DNA of 64,000 nucleotides from assembly GCF_030411995.1 (NCBI RefSeq), contig NZ_JASNRC010000008.1, forward strand, positions 124,001 through 188,000, written 5' to 3'. This DNA comes from Massilia sp. YIM B02769 (GTDB lineage Bacteria; Pseudomonadota; Gammaproteobacteria; Burkholderiales; Burkholderiaceae_D). The notes under the pieces are model-generated. The model did no database searches. It was given only the letters and a program-made list of their open reading frames with translations, and was not told the DNA's origin. The translations under genes were made by a program, and so were the position numbers. This document shows, piece after piece, positions 26,052-34,833 of the stretch; the stretch's first letter is position 1; each line of letters begins with the position of its first letter.

Positions 26052-27149
26052 ATGAATAGCCAACGCAAGCACACCGTTTTTGCCGCCGCCGCCCTGTGCG
26101 CCGGCTTCACCCTCTTGCCACCCGCCGGCGCCCAGGACAAGCACGGCGCGTCCACCACCGAGCGGCGCACCGTTTCCGCCTTCGATGCCATCGAACTGGC
26201 CGGCCCGTTTCGCGTGATCGTCAGCGACGGCCCGCCCAGCCTGGAACTGTCGGGCGATCCGGCGCGCCTGGCCGACATCGAGACCACGGTGCGCAACGGC
26301 AGATTGGTCGTGCGGCAAAAGTCGCGCTGGAATATCCAGTTCAGTTTCGGCAAGAAGGAAGAAGGCGTCACCGTGCGCATCGGCGCCGCCGACCTGCGCA
26401 GCCTGGAAACCAGCGGCAGCGGCGATGTCGAACTCGAACGCATCGCCGGCCCACGCTTCAACCTGCGCTCGAGCGGGCCGGGCGACGTACGTGCGCGCGG
26501 CGAGGTGCGCGATTTCGTGGTCGACAGCAACGGCAGCGGCGACCTCGACTTGCGCCGGGTGCGCGCGGACACGCTCGAACTCACCATGTCCGGCCCCGGC
26601 GACGTGCAGGTGGCACACATTGGCAAGGCATTGTCGGCCCAGGTGAGCGGCCCGGGCGACCTCGAGGCCGATGCGCTGCGCCTGGAGCGGGCGGTGGCGC
26701 GCCTCACCGGGCCGGGCGATGTGCGCCTGAGCGGCAGCACGCGCGAGCTGCGCGTCGATGTCCGGGGTCCGGGCGACTTCGAAGGCTGCAAGCTCGATGC
26801 GGAGCGCGTCAGCACGGTCCAGAGCGGGCCGGGCGATGTGTGCGTGGCGGGTACGATCCGCCAGTTCGAGGGCGAGGTGCATGGTTCGGGCGACCTGGAA
26901 GCACGCGGCTTGCAGGCGGGCCGCGCCGTGCTGCGCATGGATGGGCCGGGCAATGCCACCCTGAGCGGCAGCGCCGACGAGCTGCGGGCGGCGTTGCGCG
27001 GGTCGGGCAGCCTGGAGGGGCGCAGGTTGAATGTGCGCCGCAGTGACATCGAGGTGCGCGGGCCGGGGAGTGCGAAGGTGAGCGAGGTGCGTGATGGGCG
27101 TAGCGAGCTGGTGGTGGTGGAGCGGAATGGGCGGCGGAATGGGGGGTGA
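26052..27149 (+). CDS. Secreted head-GIN (DUF2807) beta-solenoid protein with G-x-G-D repeats
   Basis: 365 residues. A signal peptide ends near PPAGAQ, then RTVSAFDAIELAGPFRVIVSDG, the standard DUF2807 opening. From residue 120 on, the chain is a regular series of about 20-residue repeats, each with a turn G-P/S-G-D/N/S (GSGDVEL, GPGDVRA, GSGDLDL, GPGDVQV, GPGDLEA, GPGDVRL, GPGDFEG, GPGDVCV, GSGDLEA, GPGNATL, GSGSLEG, GPGSAKV). It is probably a periplasmic or surface beta-solenoid. Ligand unknown. The ribosome site is AAGGAAGCC. Confidence 0.85.
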   Translation: MNSQRKHTVFAAAALCAGFTLLPPAGAQDKHGASTTERRTVSAFDAIELAGPFRVIVSDGPPSLELSGDPARLADIETTVRNGRLVVRQKSRWNIQFSFGKKEEGVTVRIGAADLRSLETSGSGDVELERIAGPRFNLRSSGPGDVRARGEVRDFVVDSNGSGDLDLRRVRADTLELTMSGPGDVQVAHIGKALSAQVSGPGDLEADALRLERAVARLTGPGDVRLSGSTRELRVDVRGPGDFEGCKLDAERVSTVQSGPGDVCVAGTIRQFEGEVHGSGDLEARGLQAGRAVLRMDGPGNATLSGSADELRAALRGSGSLEGRRLNVRRSDIEVRGPGSAKVSEVRDGRSELVVVERNGRRNGG

Positions 27150-27154
27150 TGTGG

Positions 27155-27310
27155 CGTGGACGGGGAACCCGTCCGCCCTACAAGCTAAAGTTCTAACTAC
27201 GTCGCGTATGTGCTTTTGAACGGCTAACTATGCTCATCGTTCCGCGTGGGCACGGGGTGCCCACCCTACCTGCTCATCGTTCCGCGTGGGCACGGGGTGC
27301 CCACCCTACG
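27155..27310. repeat. Cluster of three REP-like elements, two in perfect tandem
   Basis: The first element, CGTGGACGGGGAACCCGTCC...CCCTAC, is at 27155-27181. Two further copies, CGCGTGGGCACGGGGTGCCC plus ACCCTAC, lie within a 40-base tandem duplication (27231-27270 and 27271-27310, differing only in the last base). They fill the gap in front of the GlcNAc operon. Confidence 0.85.
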
Positions 27311-27330
27311 GGGCGCAGGCCGTTTCAAAC

Positions 27331-27413
27331 AATACCAATTTTCATACCAGTTCCGCAGGGAATTACATACCACTTAAATACCTGTTGACAAGCCGAACCC
27401 GCCTCCCTATAGT
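27331..27413 (+). promoter_or_regulatory. Sigma-70 promoter and ATACCA-box array of the GlcNAc operon
   Basis: TTGACA (27385-27390), a 17-base spacer and TATAGT (27408-27413) form a near-consensus promoter. Upstream are four boxes in one orientation: AATACCA 27331, CATACCA 27343, CATACCA 27366, AATACCT 27377, starting 12, 23 and 11 bases apart, i.e. on about one face of the helix. This looks like a regulator array; the ATACCA/TGGTAT core resembles GntR-type amino-sugar operators, which is an inference. Confidence 0.75.
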
Positions 27414-27442
27414 GCCCTGACCTTCTCCGGCACTCTATTCTC

Positions 27443-28333
27443 ATGATCGCATACCTCATCGGCGTCGATGGCGGCGGCACCGGCACCCGCGTTCGTCTGG
27501 CCTCGCTGGACGGCACCGAGCTGGCCCAGGCCACGGGCGGTCCGTCCGCCCTTTCGCAAGGCATTGACAAGGCCTGGACCACCATTCTTGCCGCCGTCGG
27601 CGAAGCCTGCGCGGCGGCCGACATCGGCGACCCGCCCCTGGCGAAGATGGGCATCGGCCTTGGCCTGGCCGGCGTGCACAACAAGGAATGGGCGGCGCAA
27701 TTTACCGCTGCGAATCCCGGCTTTGCCGCCCTCGTGCTCGATACCGACGGCTTCAGTACCCTGATGGGCGCCCACGGCGGTAAGCCCGGCGCCATCGTCG
27801 CGATCGGCACCGGCAGCGTCGGCGAAGCGATGCTGGAAGACGGCGCCAAGGTCGAGGTCGGCGGCTGGGGCTTCCCGGCCGGCGACGAAGCCAGCGGCGC
27901 CTGGATGGGCCTGCGCGCGCTGAACCACATCGAGCAGGTGCTCGATGGCCGCGTCGAGGGCGCCGCCTTTGCGCGCGACGTCATCGAACACTGCGGCGGC
28001 ACCCGCGATGCCGTGCAGATCTGGCTCGGCCGCGCCAACCAGACCGCCTATGCCAGCCTGGCCCGCTTCGTCGTCGCGCACGGCGAGACCGACCCGGTAG
28101 CGCGCGCCATCCTCGAACACGCCGGACGCGAAGTGGCCGGCATCGCCCGCGCCCTCGACAAGAGCGGCACGCTGCCGCTGTCGCTGTGCGGCGGCCTCGG
28201 CGAGGTGCTGCTGGCCTGGCTGCCCGAGGACACGCGCGCCCGCGTGACGCCGCCCGAAGGCGACTCGGCCAAGGGCGCGCTGCGCATGATCGATCTGTAC
28301 GTGAAAGGCCACGGCCAGGGAGCACCCCAATGA
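27443..28333 (+). CDS. N-acetylglucosamine kinase-like ATPase (BadF/BadG/NagK type)
   Basis: 296 residues with the ASKHA fold: phosphate-1 loop GVDGGGTGTRVRL (5-17), IAIGTGSVGEAM as the second phosphate loop, and GGWGFPAGDEASGAW. It likely phosphorylates GlcNAc with ATP at C6, feeding nagA. First gene of the operon; its TGA overlaps the ATG of nagA (ATGA). The start has no strong ribosome site. Confidence 0.85.
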   Translation: MIAYLIGVDGGGTGTRVRLASLDGTELAQATGGPSALSQGIDKAWTTILAAVGEACAAADIGDPPLAKMGIGLGLAGVHNKEWAAQFTAANPGFAALVLDTDGFSTLMGAHGGKPGAIVAIGTGSVGEAMLEDGAKVEVGGWGFPAGDEASGAWMGLRALNHIEQVLDGRVEGAAFARDVIEHCGGTRDAVQIWLGRANQTAYASLARFVVAHGETDPVARAILEHAGREVAGIARALDKSGTLPLSLCGGLGEVLLAWLPEDTRARVTPPEGDSAKGALRMIDLYVKGHGQGAPQ

Positions 28334-29415
28334 AGGGCAATATCCTCACGCCGAACGGCTGGGTCCACGGCGAGCTGCATGCCGGCGCCACCATCGACGC
28401 CATCGACGGCGTCCCGGCCGATCCGCAGGACAACGGCGACGACTACATCCTGCCCGGCTTCATCGACGTCCACGTCCATGGCGGCGCCGGGCGCGACATG
28501 ATGGAAGGCGGCGACGCCCCGCACGTGATCGCCGCCCTGCACGCGAAACACGGCACCACGAGTTTGCTGGCCACCACCATGACCGCCCCGCCGGAAGACA
28601 TCGAACGGGCGCTGGTCGCCATCGGCGCCGCCTGCAAGGAACGCGGCAAGGGCGAGGCGCGCATCCTCGGCGTGCACCTGGAAGGCCCGTACATCAATTC
28701 GAGCAAGCTCGGCGCCCAGCCGCCGTTTGCGAAAGAAGCCTCGCTGGCCGAAGTCGAGGCCTATGGCCGCCAGGCGCCGATGCGCCTGATCACGGTGGCG
28801 CCGGAAATCCATGGCCACCTGGAACTGGTGCGGCTACTGGCCGACGCCGGCATCCGGGTCCAGATCGGCCACACCAGCGGTTCCTACGAGGATGGCGTGG
28901 CCGCCCTGGAGCACGGCGCGGCCGGCTTCACCCACCTGTTCAACGCCATGCCCGGCCTGCACCACCGCGAACCCGGCATGGTCGGGGCCGCCCTGGCACA
29001 TGCGCAATATGCCGAGATCATCCCCGACTTGCTGCACGTGCATCCGGGCGCAATCAAGGTGGCGCTGCGCTCGATCCCGCATCTGTTCTGCGTGACCGAT
29101 TCCACGGCCGCGGCCGGCATGCCCGATGGCGAATACATGCTGGGGCGCCAGGTCGTCCATAAATGCATGGGCGGCGTGCGCCTGGCCGACGGCACCCTGG
29201 CCGGCTCCACGCTGACCATGGATGGCGCCCTGCGCAACCTGGTGCAGATCGGCCTGCCGCTGGCCGAAGCCTCGCGCCGCGTCTCGACGAATGCCGCCGA
29301 CTACCTGGGCGAAACGCGCCGTGGCCGCCTGGCGCCCGGCTGCCACGCCGACATCGTCGTGCTGGACCGCGACCTGCACATCAAAGCCGTTTATATCGAA
29401 GGAGAACAAGTATGA
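28330..29415 (+). CDS. nagA: N-acetylglucosamine-6-phosphate deacetylase
   Basis: 361 residues of the amidohydrolase fold. The metal site starts at GFIDVHVHGGAGRDMMEG, GVHLEGPYIN supplies the bridging Glu, and GHTSGSYEDG and FTHLFNAMPGLHHREPG contain the His ligands; the catalytic Asp is in CVTDSTAAAGMPDG. It makes glucosamine 6-phosphate and acetate. Both ends overlap neighbours by four bases (ATGA). Confidence 0.95.
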   Translation: MKGNILTPNGWVHGELHAGATIDAIDGVPADPQDNGDDYILPGFIDVHVHGGAGRDMMEGGDAPHVIAALHAKHGTTSLLATTMTAPPEDIERALVAIGAACKERGKGEARILGVHLEGPYINSSKLGAQPPFAKEASLAEVEAYGRQAPMRLITVAPEIHGHLELVRLLADAGIRVQIGHTSGSYEDGVAALEHGAAGFTHLFNAMPGLHHREPGMVGAALAHAQYAEIIPDLLHVHPGAIKVALRSIPHLFCVTDSTAAAGMPDGEYMLGRQVVHKCMGGVRLADGTLAGSTLTMDGALRNLVQIGLPLAEASRRVSTNAADYLGETRRGRLAPGCHADIVVLDRDLHIKAVYIEGEQV

Positions 29416-30440
29416 CCACGACCTCGTTGATGCTGCAGGAAGCCCTGTCGGCCGGGGATTGCGTTGCCCTGCAGCTGAGCCAGGACGTGGAGCGCTATGC
29501 CGAACTCGGGCGCACCCTGCGTTCGACCAATTTCCATAGCGCCGTCACGGTGGCGCGCGGCAGTTCCGATCACGCCTCGAGCTATGTCGCCTACCTGATC
29601 ATGTCGCGCCTGGGCCGCCTGGTGACCTCGCTGCCGATGTCCCTGATTACCCTGTACAAGTCGCCGCTGGTGACGCGCGACACGCTGGCGATCGCCATCT
29701 CGCAATCGGGCCAGAGCCCGGACGTGGTCGAGCCGATCCGCTACTTCCGCGACGGCGGCGCCACCACCGTGGCCCTGGTCAACGATGCCGCATCGCCGCT
29801 GGCGCAGAGCGCCGACTGGACCATGCCCCTGCACGCCGGCAAGGAACAAAGCGTGGCCGCCACCAAGAGCTTCATCACCAGCCTGGTTGCCGGTGCGCGC
29901 CTGGTGGCCGAGTGGCAGGACGATGCCGAGCTGAAGGCCGGCCTGGCCGCCCTTCCCGACGATTTGCGCAAGGCAGGCCAGCTGGACTGGTCGGCCGCCA
30001 TCGAGGTCTTGGCGCCGGCGCGCAACATCATGGTGGTCGGACGCGGCATCAGCTTCCCGATCGCCCTGGAAGCGGCCCTGAAATTCAAGGAAACCTCGGC
30101 CTTGCAGGCCGAAGCCTTCTCCGGCGCCGAGATCAAGCACGGCCCGATGGCGCTGATCGAGGAAGGCTATCCGCTGCTGATCTTCGCCACCCGCGGCCCT
30201 GCCCAGGCCGGCCTGCTGGCCCTGGCAAGCGAAATGCGCGGCCGCGGCGCACGGGTATTGCTGGCGGCGCCGGAAGACGTGGCCGAACGCGACCTGACCC
30301 TGCCGGTGGCGGCCACCCCGGACCTCGACCCGATCGTCGCGATCCAGGCCTTTTATGTGATGGCGGCCCAGCTGTCGAAGGCACGCGGCCTCGACCCGGA
30401 CCGGCCGCGCCACCTGAGCAAAGTCACCAAGACCAACTAA
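29412..30440 (+). CDS. SIS-domain glucosamine-6-phosphate deaminase (NagB-II type)
   Basis: 342 residues made of two SIS domains: VARGSSDHASSYVAYL, ISQSGQSPDVVEPIRYF, VAATKSFITSL in the first, and VVGRGISFPIALEAALKFKETSALQAEAFSGAEIKHGPMALI in two stretches in the second. It ends DPDRPRHLSKVTKT as isomerase parts of GlmS do. It lacks the glutaminase domain, so in a nag operon it is the NagB-II deaminase giving fructose 6-phosphate and ammonia. It overlaps nagA by four bases. Confidence 0.88.
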   Translation: MTTTSLMLQEALSAGDCVALQLSQDVERYAELGRTLRSTNFHSAVTVARGSSDHASSYVAYLIMSRLGRLVTSLPMSLITLYKSPLVTRDTLAIAISQSGQSPDVVEPIRYFRDGGATTVALVNDAASPLAQSADWTMPLHAGKEQSVAATKSFITSLVAGARLVAEWQDDAELKAGLAALPDDLRKAGQLDWSAAIEVLAPARNIMVVGRGISFPIALEAALKFKETSALQAEAFSGAEIKHGPMALIEEGYPLLIFATRGPAQAGLLALASEMRGRGARVLLAAPEDVAERDLTLPVAATPDLDPIVAIQAFYVMAAQLSKARGLDPDRPRHLSKVTKTN

Positions 30441-30480
30441 GCCAACCAAGCCAACCAAGCCAACCAAGCCAACCAAGCAG
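30432..30480 (+). repeat. 9-bp tandem repeat (GCCAACCAA) between operon genes
   Basis: After the deaminase stop (30438-30440) the unit GCCAACCAA is repeated four times with partial copies at the edges. It fills the whole gap to the GH3 start at 30484, which lacks a recognisable ribosome site. Confidence 0.9.
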
Positions 30481-30483
30481 ACC

Positions 30484-32010
30484 ATGAACGAACTGAGCGA
30501 ACTGCGGCGCATCGCCGGCCAATTGATCATGGTGCGCCTGTTCGGCACCGAGCTGGACGAGGACACCGCCGCCTTCCTGCGCGCGAACCGCATCCGCGGC
30601 GCCTGCCTGTTCCGCCAGAACATGGTCGATGCCACGCAATTGACGCGCTTCACTGGCGCCCTGCAGGACGTCATGGGTGAACAGGCCCTGATCGCCCTCG
30701 ACCAGGAAGGCGGCGCCGTGGTGCGCTCGACCTGGGTGCCGGCGCCGCCGTCGGCGATGGCCCTCGGCGCCGCCAACGATCCGGAACTGGCGTTCGAGGT
30801 CGGCGCGGCGGTGGCGCGCGCGGTGCGCGGGCTCGGCTTCAACTGGAACTTCGCGCCGGTGCTGGACCTGAACAACAACCCGCACAATCCGGTCATCGCC
30901 GAGCGTTCCTTCGGCGCCGACCCGGTCACCGCCACGCGCATCGCCCTGGCCTGGATGGCGGGCAGCGAATCCGAGGGCGTGGCCTGCTGCGTCAAGCACT
31001 TCCCCGGCCATGGCGACACCCATGTCGACTCGCACCGGGCCCTGCCCACCGTCGACAAGTCGGTGGCCGAGCTGGAACGCTTCGAGTTCGCGCCGTTCAG
31101 GATGGCGGCGCAAGGCGAAAAGGGAAAAACAACGGCGGCGCCGGCCATGATGACCGCCCACATCGTCTACCCGGCGCTCGACCCCGAATACCCGGCCACG
31201 ATGTCGCACACCATCCTCACCGGCATCCTGCGCGAGCAATGGCACTACCAGGGCGTGGTGATCACCGACGGCATGGACATGCACGCGATTGCCCACCGCT
31301 ACGGCGCCGGCCAGGCCGCCGTGCGCGCCCTGGTGGCGGGCGCCGACATGGTGATGGCGATCGGCGCGCGCGCAACCCAGGAAGAAACGGTGGCCGCGAT
31401 TGCCGCGGCGATTGCATCGGGCGAATTGCCGATGGCACAGGTCGAACAGAAGCTGGCGCGCCTGGCGGCCCTGGCGGCCGCGCATCCGGCCGGTACGGCG
31501 AACCCGGGCGGCGCGGCGCTGCAGGATACCGACGCCGCCGACCGCGCCCTGATGGCACGCGCCTGGGCGCGCGGCCTGAGCGCGCGCGGTCACGTGCGCC
31601 GTCCGGCGCCGGGCAGCAAGGTGCGCCTGGTGGCGCGCCAGGACGTGGTCAGCGACGGCGTGTCGGAAGCCGGCGTGCCGGCGGCCAGCATCGCCGCCTC
31701 GCTCGGGCAATTGTTCGAGGTCGAGCTGGTGACCTTCGGCGACGCCGAAGCCTTCGACTGGAGCACGCTGCCCGACGACGGTCGCTTCACCATCCTGGCC
31801 TCGACCTCGCGCCGCCGCTACGGCCCGCGCGCGCGCGACGGCTGGCGCCCCGACCTGCACCTGGCGCTGTGGAACCCCTACCAGGCGCTCGACTTCGCGG
31901 CCCCGGCCCTGATGACCTATGGCTTCGCGCCGCCGGCGCTGGACGCCGTCAACGCCTGGCTGGCGGGCCGCATCGAGGCCGGCGGGCATTGCCCGGTACC
32001 CGGTTTCTGA
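30484..32010 (+). CDS. Glycoside hydrolase family 3 beta-N-acetylhexosaminidase (NagZ-like)
   Basis: 508 residues. The NagZ-type catalytic motif KHFPGHGDTHVDSH is at 171-184 (His-Asp dyad) and the nucleophile Asp is in VITDGMDM (Asp262). Beyond about residue 340 it has an extra domain of about 160 residues, so it is larger than cytosolic NagZ (about 340) and closer to two-domain GH3 enzymes. No signal peptide is seen, so it acts on imported chitobiose or muropeptides. Last gene of the operon. Confidence 0.88.
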   Translation: MNELSELRRIAGQLIMVRLFGTELDEDTAAFLRANRIRGACLFRQNMVDATQLTRFTGALQDVMGEQALIALDQEGGAVVRSTWVPAPPSAMALGAANDPELAFEVGAAVARAVRGLGFNWNFAPVLDLNNNPHNPVIAERSFGADPVTATRIALAWMAGSESEGVACCVKHFPGHGDTHVDSHRALPTVDKSVAELERFEFAPFRMAAQGEKGKTTAAPAMMTAHIVYPALDPEYPATMSHTILTGILREQWHYQGVVITDGMDMHAIAHRYGAGQAAVRALVAGADMVMAIGARATQEETVAAIAAAIASGELPMAQVEQKLARLAALAAAHPAGTANPGGAALQDTDAADRALMARAWARGLSARGHVRRPAPGSKVRLVARQDVVSDGVSEAGVPAASIAASLGQLFEVELVTFGDAEAFDWSTLPDDGRFTILASTSRRRYGPRARDGWRPDLHLALWNPYQALDFAAPALMTYGFAPPALDAVNAWLAGRIEAGGHCPVPGF

Positions 32011-32202
32011 CACGCGCAGGTATCCGTCTTGCACCGACGGTAACGCAATGTAACGTCCGCACCAGGGCGCAGCGCCCTGCGGCACAATTGCGCCGCAGGG
32101 TCCCCGGCCGTTTTATGGGACAATGCGCGTTTGCTCAAGCTTGGCAAAATCGCCATCTTGCCGCGGATTTTTGTACCGCTCATCTTTTTAGAAGGATCAT
32201 TC

Positions 32203-33519
32203 ATGTCCCATTTCCGCCTCGCTCGCCTCTGCCTGCTGCTGGCTGCCGTCGGCCTGAACACCGCGCCTGCCCTGATGACGAGCGCCCACGCCCAGAAAGC
32301 CGATGCGCCCGCAGCGGCCCAGGCCAACACGGTGCGCCCGGAACTGTTCAAACTGATCGATTCGGCCCAGGTCCAGCAGCTCGTCGCTGCCAAGAACTTC
32401 CCTGAACTGCAAAACCGCATCACCCAGGCGGAAGCCATCCCGAACAAGACGCCGTACGAAACCTATGTCCTGAACCGTACCAAGCTGGTCTACGGTTCGG
32501 CCAGCGGCAACGACGCGGCCGTGATCGCCGCCGTCGAGGCCGTGAACGCGTCCGGCTTCGAGCCGAAGGAAACCCAGGCCAAGCTGACGCTGGCCGTGGC
32601 CGACCTGCAATACAAGGCCAAGAACTACGGCGCCACCGTCGAGCAGCTCAAGCGCTACGAGGCGCTGGGCGGCGACATGAGCACCGCCCGTCCGCTGCTG
32701 CTGCGCGCCATGTACCTGAACAAGGACTACGCCGGCGCCCAGGCCCTGCTGCTGCAGAGCGTTGCCGAATCCGAAAAGGCCGGCAAGACCCCGACCCAGG
32801 AAGACCTGAAGCTGCTGCGCAGCGCGGCCTTCGAGTCGAAGGACACGGCCGCCTACAACACCTCGGTCGAGAAGATGGTCATGTACTATCCGAGCGACGA
32901 GTACTGGAACGAGCTGATCCGTGTTGGCGTCATCAAGAAACCAGGCTTCAACCAGGACAACTACATGACCGTGCTGCGCCTCGAGTTCGCCGCCACCAAG
33001 GTCATGCGCGAGGAAGACTACATCGACTACGCCGAGACCGCGCTGCGCGAAGGTTTCCCGACCGAAGCGAAAGTCGTGATGGACGCGGGCTACGCCGCCG
33101 GCGTGCTGGGCAAGGGCGGCAATGCCAAGGCCCACAACACCCTGCGCGACCGCGCCAACAAGCAGGCCGCCGACGATGCCAAGAACATCGCCTCGACCGA
33201 AGCCTCGGCCGCCAAGGCCAAGACCGGCGCCGGCCTGGTCAACCTGGGCTGGGCCTACAGCACCATGGGCCAGCACGACAAGGCCATCGGCTTCATCCAG
33301 CAAGGCATCGCCAAGGGCGGCCTGAAGGCTCCTGACGAAGCCAAGCTGCGCCTGGGCATTGCCCAGTACAAGGCCGGCCGCAAGGACGAAGCGACCCAGA
33401 CCCTGGCAGGCGTGAAAGCCTCCGGCGGCTTCGGCGACGCAGCGCGCCTGTGGGAACTGTTGATCAAGCAGCCTGCCGGCGCCGGCGCCACGGCCGCTGC
33501 GGCCCCAGCCGGCCAGTAA
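32203..33519 (+). CDS. Secreted TPR-like repeat protein
   Basis: 438 residues. The signal peptide ends at SAHAQ (about residue 27). The mature part is helical, with tetratricopeptide-like pairs (GLVNLGWAYSTMGQHDKAIGF, AKLRLGIAQYKAGRKDEATQ) and an Ala/Gly-rich tail. ATG 32203 follows GAAGGA. Likely a periplasmic scaffold; I cannot name a partner. Its frame is very free of rare codons, suggesting good expression. Confidence 0.8.
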   Translation: MSHFRLARLCLLLAAVGLNTAPALMTSAHAQKADAPAAAQANTVRPELFKLIDSAQVQQLVAAKNFPELQNRITQAEAIPNKTPYETYVLNRTKLVYGSASGNDAAVIAAVEAVNASGFEPKETQAKLTLAVADLQYKAKNYGATVEQLKRYEALGGDMSTARPLLLRAMYLNKDYAGAQALLLQSVAESEKAGKTPTQEDLKLLRSAAFESKDTAAYNTSVEKMVMYYPSDEYWNELIRVGVIKKPGFNQDNYMTVLRLEFAATKVMREEDYIDYAETALREGFPTEAKVVMDAGYAAGVLGKGGNAKAHNTLRDRANKQAADDAKNIASTEASAAKAKTGAGLVNLGWAYSTMGQHDKAIGFIQQGIAKGGLKAPDEAKLRLGIAQYKAGRKDEATQTLAGVKASGGFGDAARLWELLIKQPAGAGATAAAAPAGQ

Positions 33520-33537
33520 GCAATCCGGTCGGTACCG

Positions 33538-33576
33538 CAAAAGCGGGCGAGCGCTGCGGCGCCGCCCGCTTTTTTC
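33538..33576 (+). terminator. Intrinsic terminator of the TPR protein gene
   Basis: AAAAGCGGGC/GCCCGCTTTTTT arms around a GC-rich inner loop, followed by a T run. Confidence 0.85.
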
Positions 33577-33652
33577 TTGGGCTGATCGTGCGGCAACGAA
33601 CATCCCCCCTGCCGTGCCCCCTTGATAATGGACTCAACATCAAGGAGGCGGC

Positions 33653-34723
33653 ATGACAACGGTGCGCAAGGGCCAGGCACCCGCAAGGCTGGAGCGGGAC
33701 GAGTTTCATCGCAAGTTCATCGGGCAGTTCTTCGATCCGGCGTTCGACGCCGTGGCGGGCGAACTGGCCAAGGTAGAAGAGATCGCCTGGCAGGCTTACC
33801 AGGACAAGCGCAAGGCGCCGCGCACGGTGAAAGCCGGCCCCGGTTTCGCCGATCCCGACTATGACCTGTCGATCGAATGGAAGGCCGCCCACGACAGCCT
33901 GCTGGCCGCCGAAGCGAAGCAGAAGGATGCGCGCACGCCCAGCCGGGTGCTGGTCATCAACGCCTCGGCCCGCAACGACGGCACCTGCCCCAGCGAAATC
34001 TCGAAGACTTGGCGCATGAGCAACATGGCGAAGGAAACCCTGGCCGCCCAGGGCATCGAGGCCGACCTGCTCGACCTGAGTCGCCTGACTTCCGACTACG
34101 ACCGCCACATCCACCCCTGCAAGGCCTGCGTCTCGACCGCGATGCCGCTGTGCCACTGGCCCTGCAGCTGCTACCCGAACCATTCGGAGCGCCAGACCGG
34201 CGACTGGATGAACGAGATCTATGAGCGCTGGGTGGCCGCGCACGGCATCATCATCATGACCCCGGTCTACTGGTACCAGACGCCCTCGACCCTGAAGCTG
34301 ATGATCGACCGCCTGGTCTGCGCCGACGGCGGCAACCCCGACCCGAGTTCCACCCAGGGCAAGGACCCGGAGATCGCCAAGCGCATCGAACTCGACGGCT
34401 GGGATTATCCGAAGCACCTGGCCGGGCGCGCCTTCGGCCTGGTGGTCCACGGCGACGTCGCCGGCATCGAGGGCACGCGCCGCTCGCTGTCGGACTGGCT
34501 CAACTGGATGGGGCTGGTGGATTCGGGCAGCTTTGGCCAGCTCGACCGTTTTATCGGCTACTACGAATCGTATGCGGAAAGCCACGATGTACTGGACAAG
34601 GACACCGCCTTCCAGGAAGAAGTGCGCAATGTCGCGCGCGCCGTGGCGCTGGCGGTGCAGGACATTCGCGCCGGCCGCGTGATTCCGCCCGATGCCCGCC
34701 TGCGCGACCCGCGCCCGAAATAA
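33653..34723 (+). CDS. Flavodoxin-fold NAD(P)H:FMN oxidoreductase-like protein
   Basis: 356 residues. The FMN-reductase core begins near residue 100: VLVINASARNDGTCPS is the phosphate loop, and MTPVYWYQTPSTLKLMIDRL the isoalloxazine loop. About 95 residues precede it, an N-terminal extension with no recognised domain. A cysteine cluster (HPCKACVSTAMPLCHWPCSC, about 152-171) is unusual and could bind metal or an iron-sulfur centre. AAGGAGG precedes ATG 33653. Confidence 0.8.
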   Translation: MTTVRKGQAPARLERDEFHRKFIGQFFDPAFDAVAGELAKVEEIAWQAYQDKRKAPRTVKAGPGFADPDYDLSIEWKAAHDSLLAAEAKQKDARTPSRVLVINASARNDGTCPSEISKTWRMSNMAKETLAAQGIEADLLDLSRLTSDYDRHIHPCKACVSTAMPLCHWPCSCYPNHSERQTGDWMNEIYERWVAAHGIIIMTPVYWYQTPSTLKLMIDRLVCADGGNPDPSSTQGKDPEIAKRIELDGWDYPKHLAGRAFGLVVHGDVAGIEGTRRSLSDWLNWMGLVDSGSFGQLDRFIGYYESYAESHDVLDKDTAFQEEVRNVARAVALAVQDIRAGRVIPPDARLRDPRPK

Positions 34724-34833
34724 GGAAGCCGATCCGGCGAAATCGCCGACGCTTGCCGGATCGTCATCATATTCAACAGATGCGCTGGGGACATGGTAGT
34801 ATTGTTGCAATACAAAAACTACTATTTCCTGTC

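Noticed and set aside
27231..27310. Tandem direct repeats as a CRISPR array
   Set aside because: There are only two copies, no spacers between them, and the unit belongs to the dispersed REP-like family. No cas gene is present.
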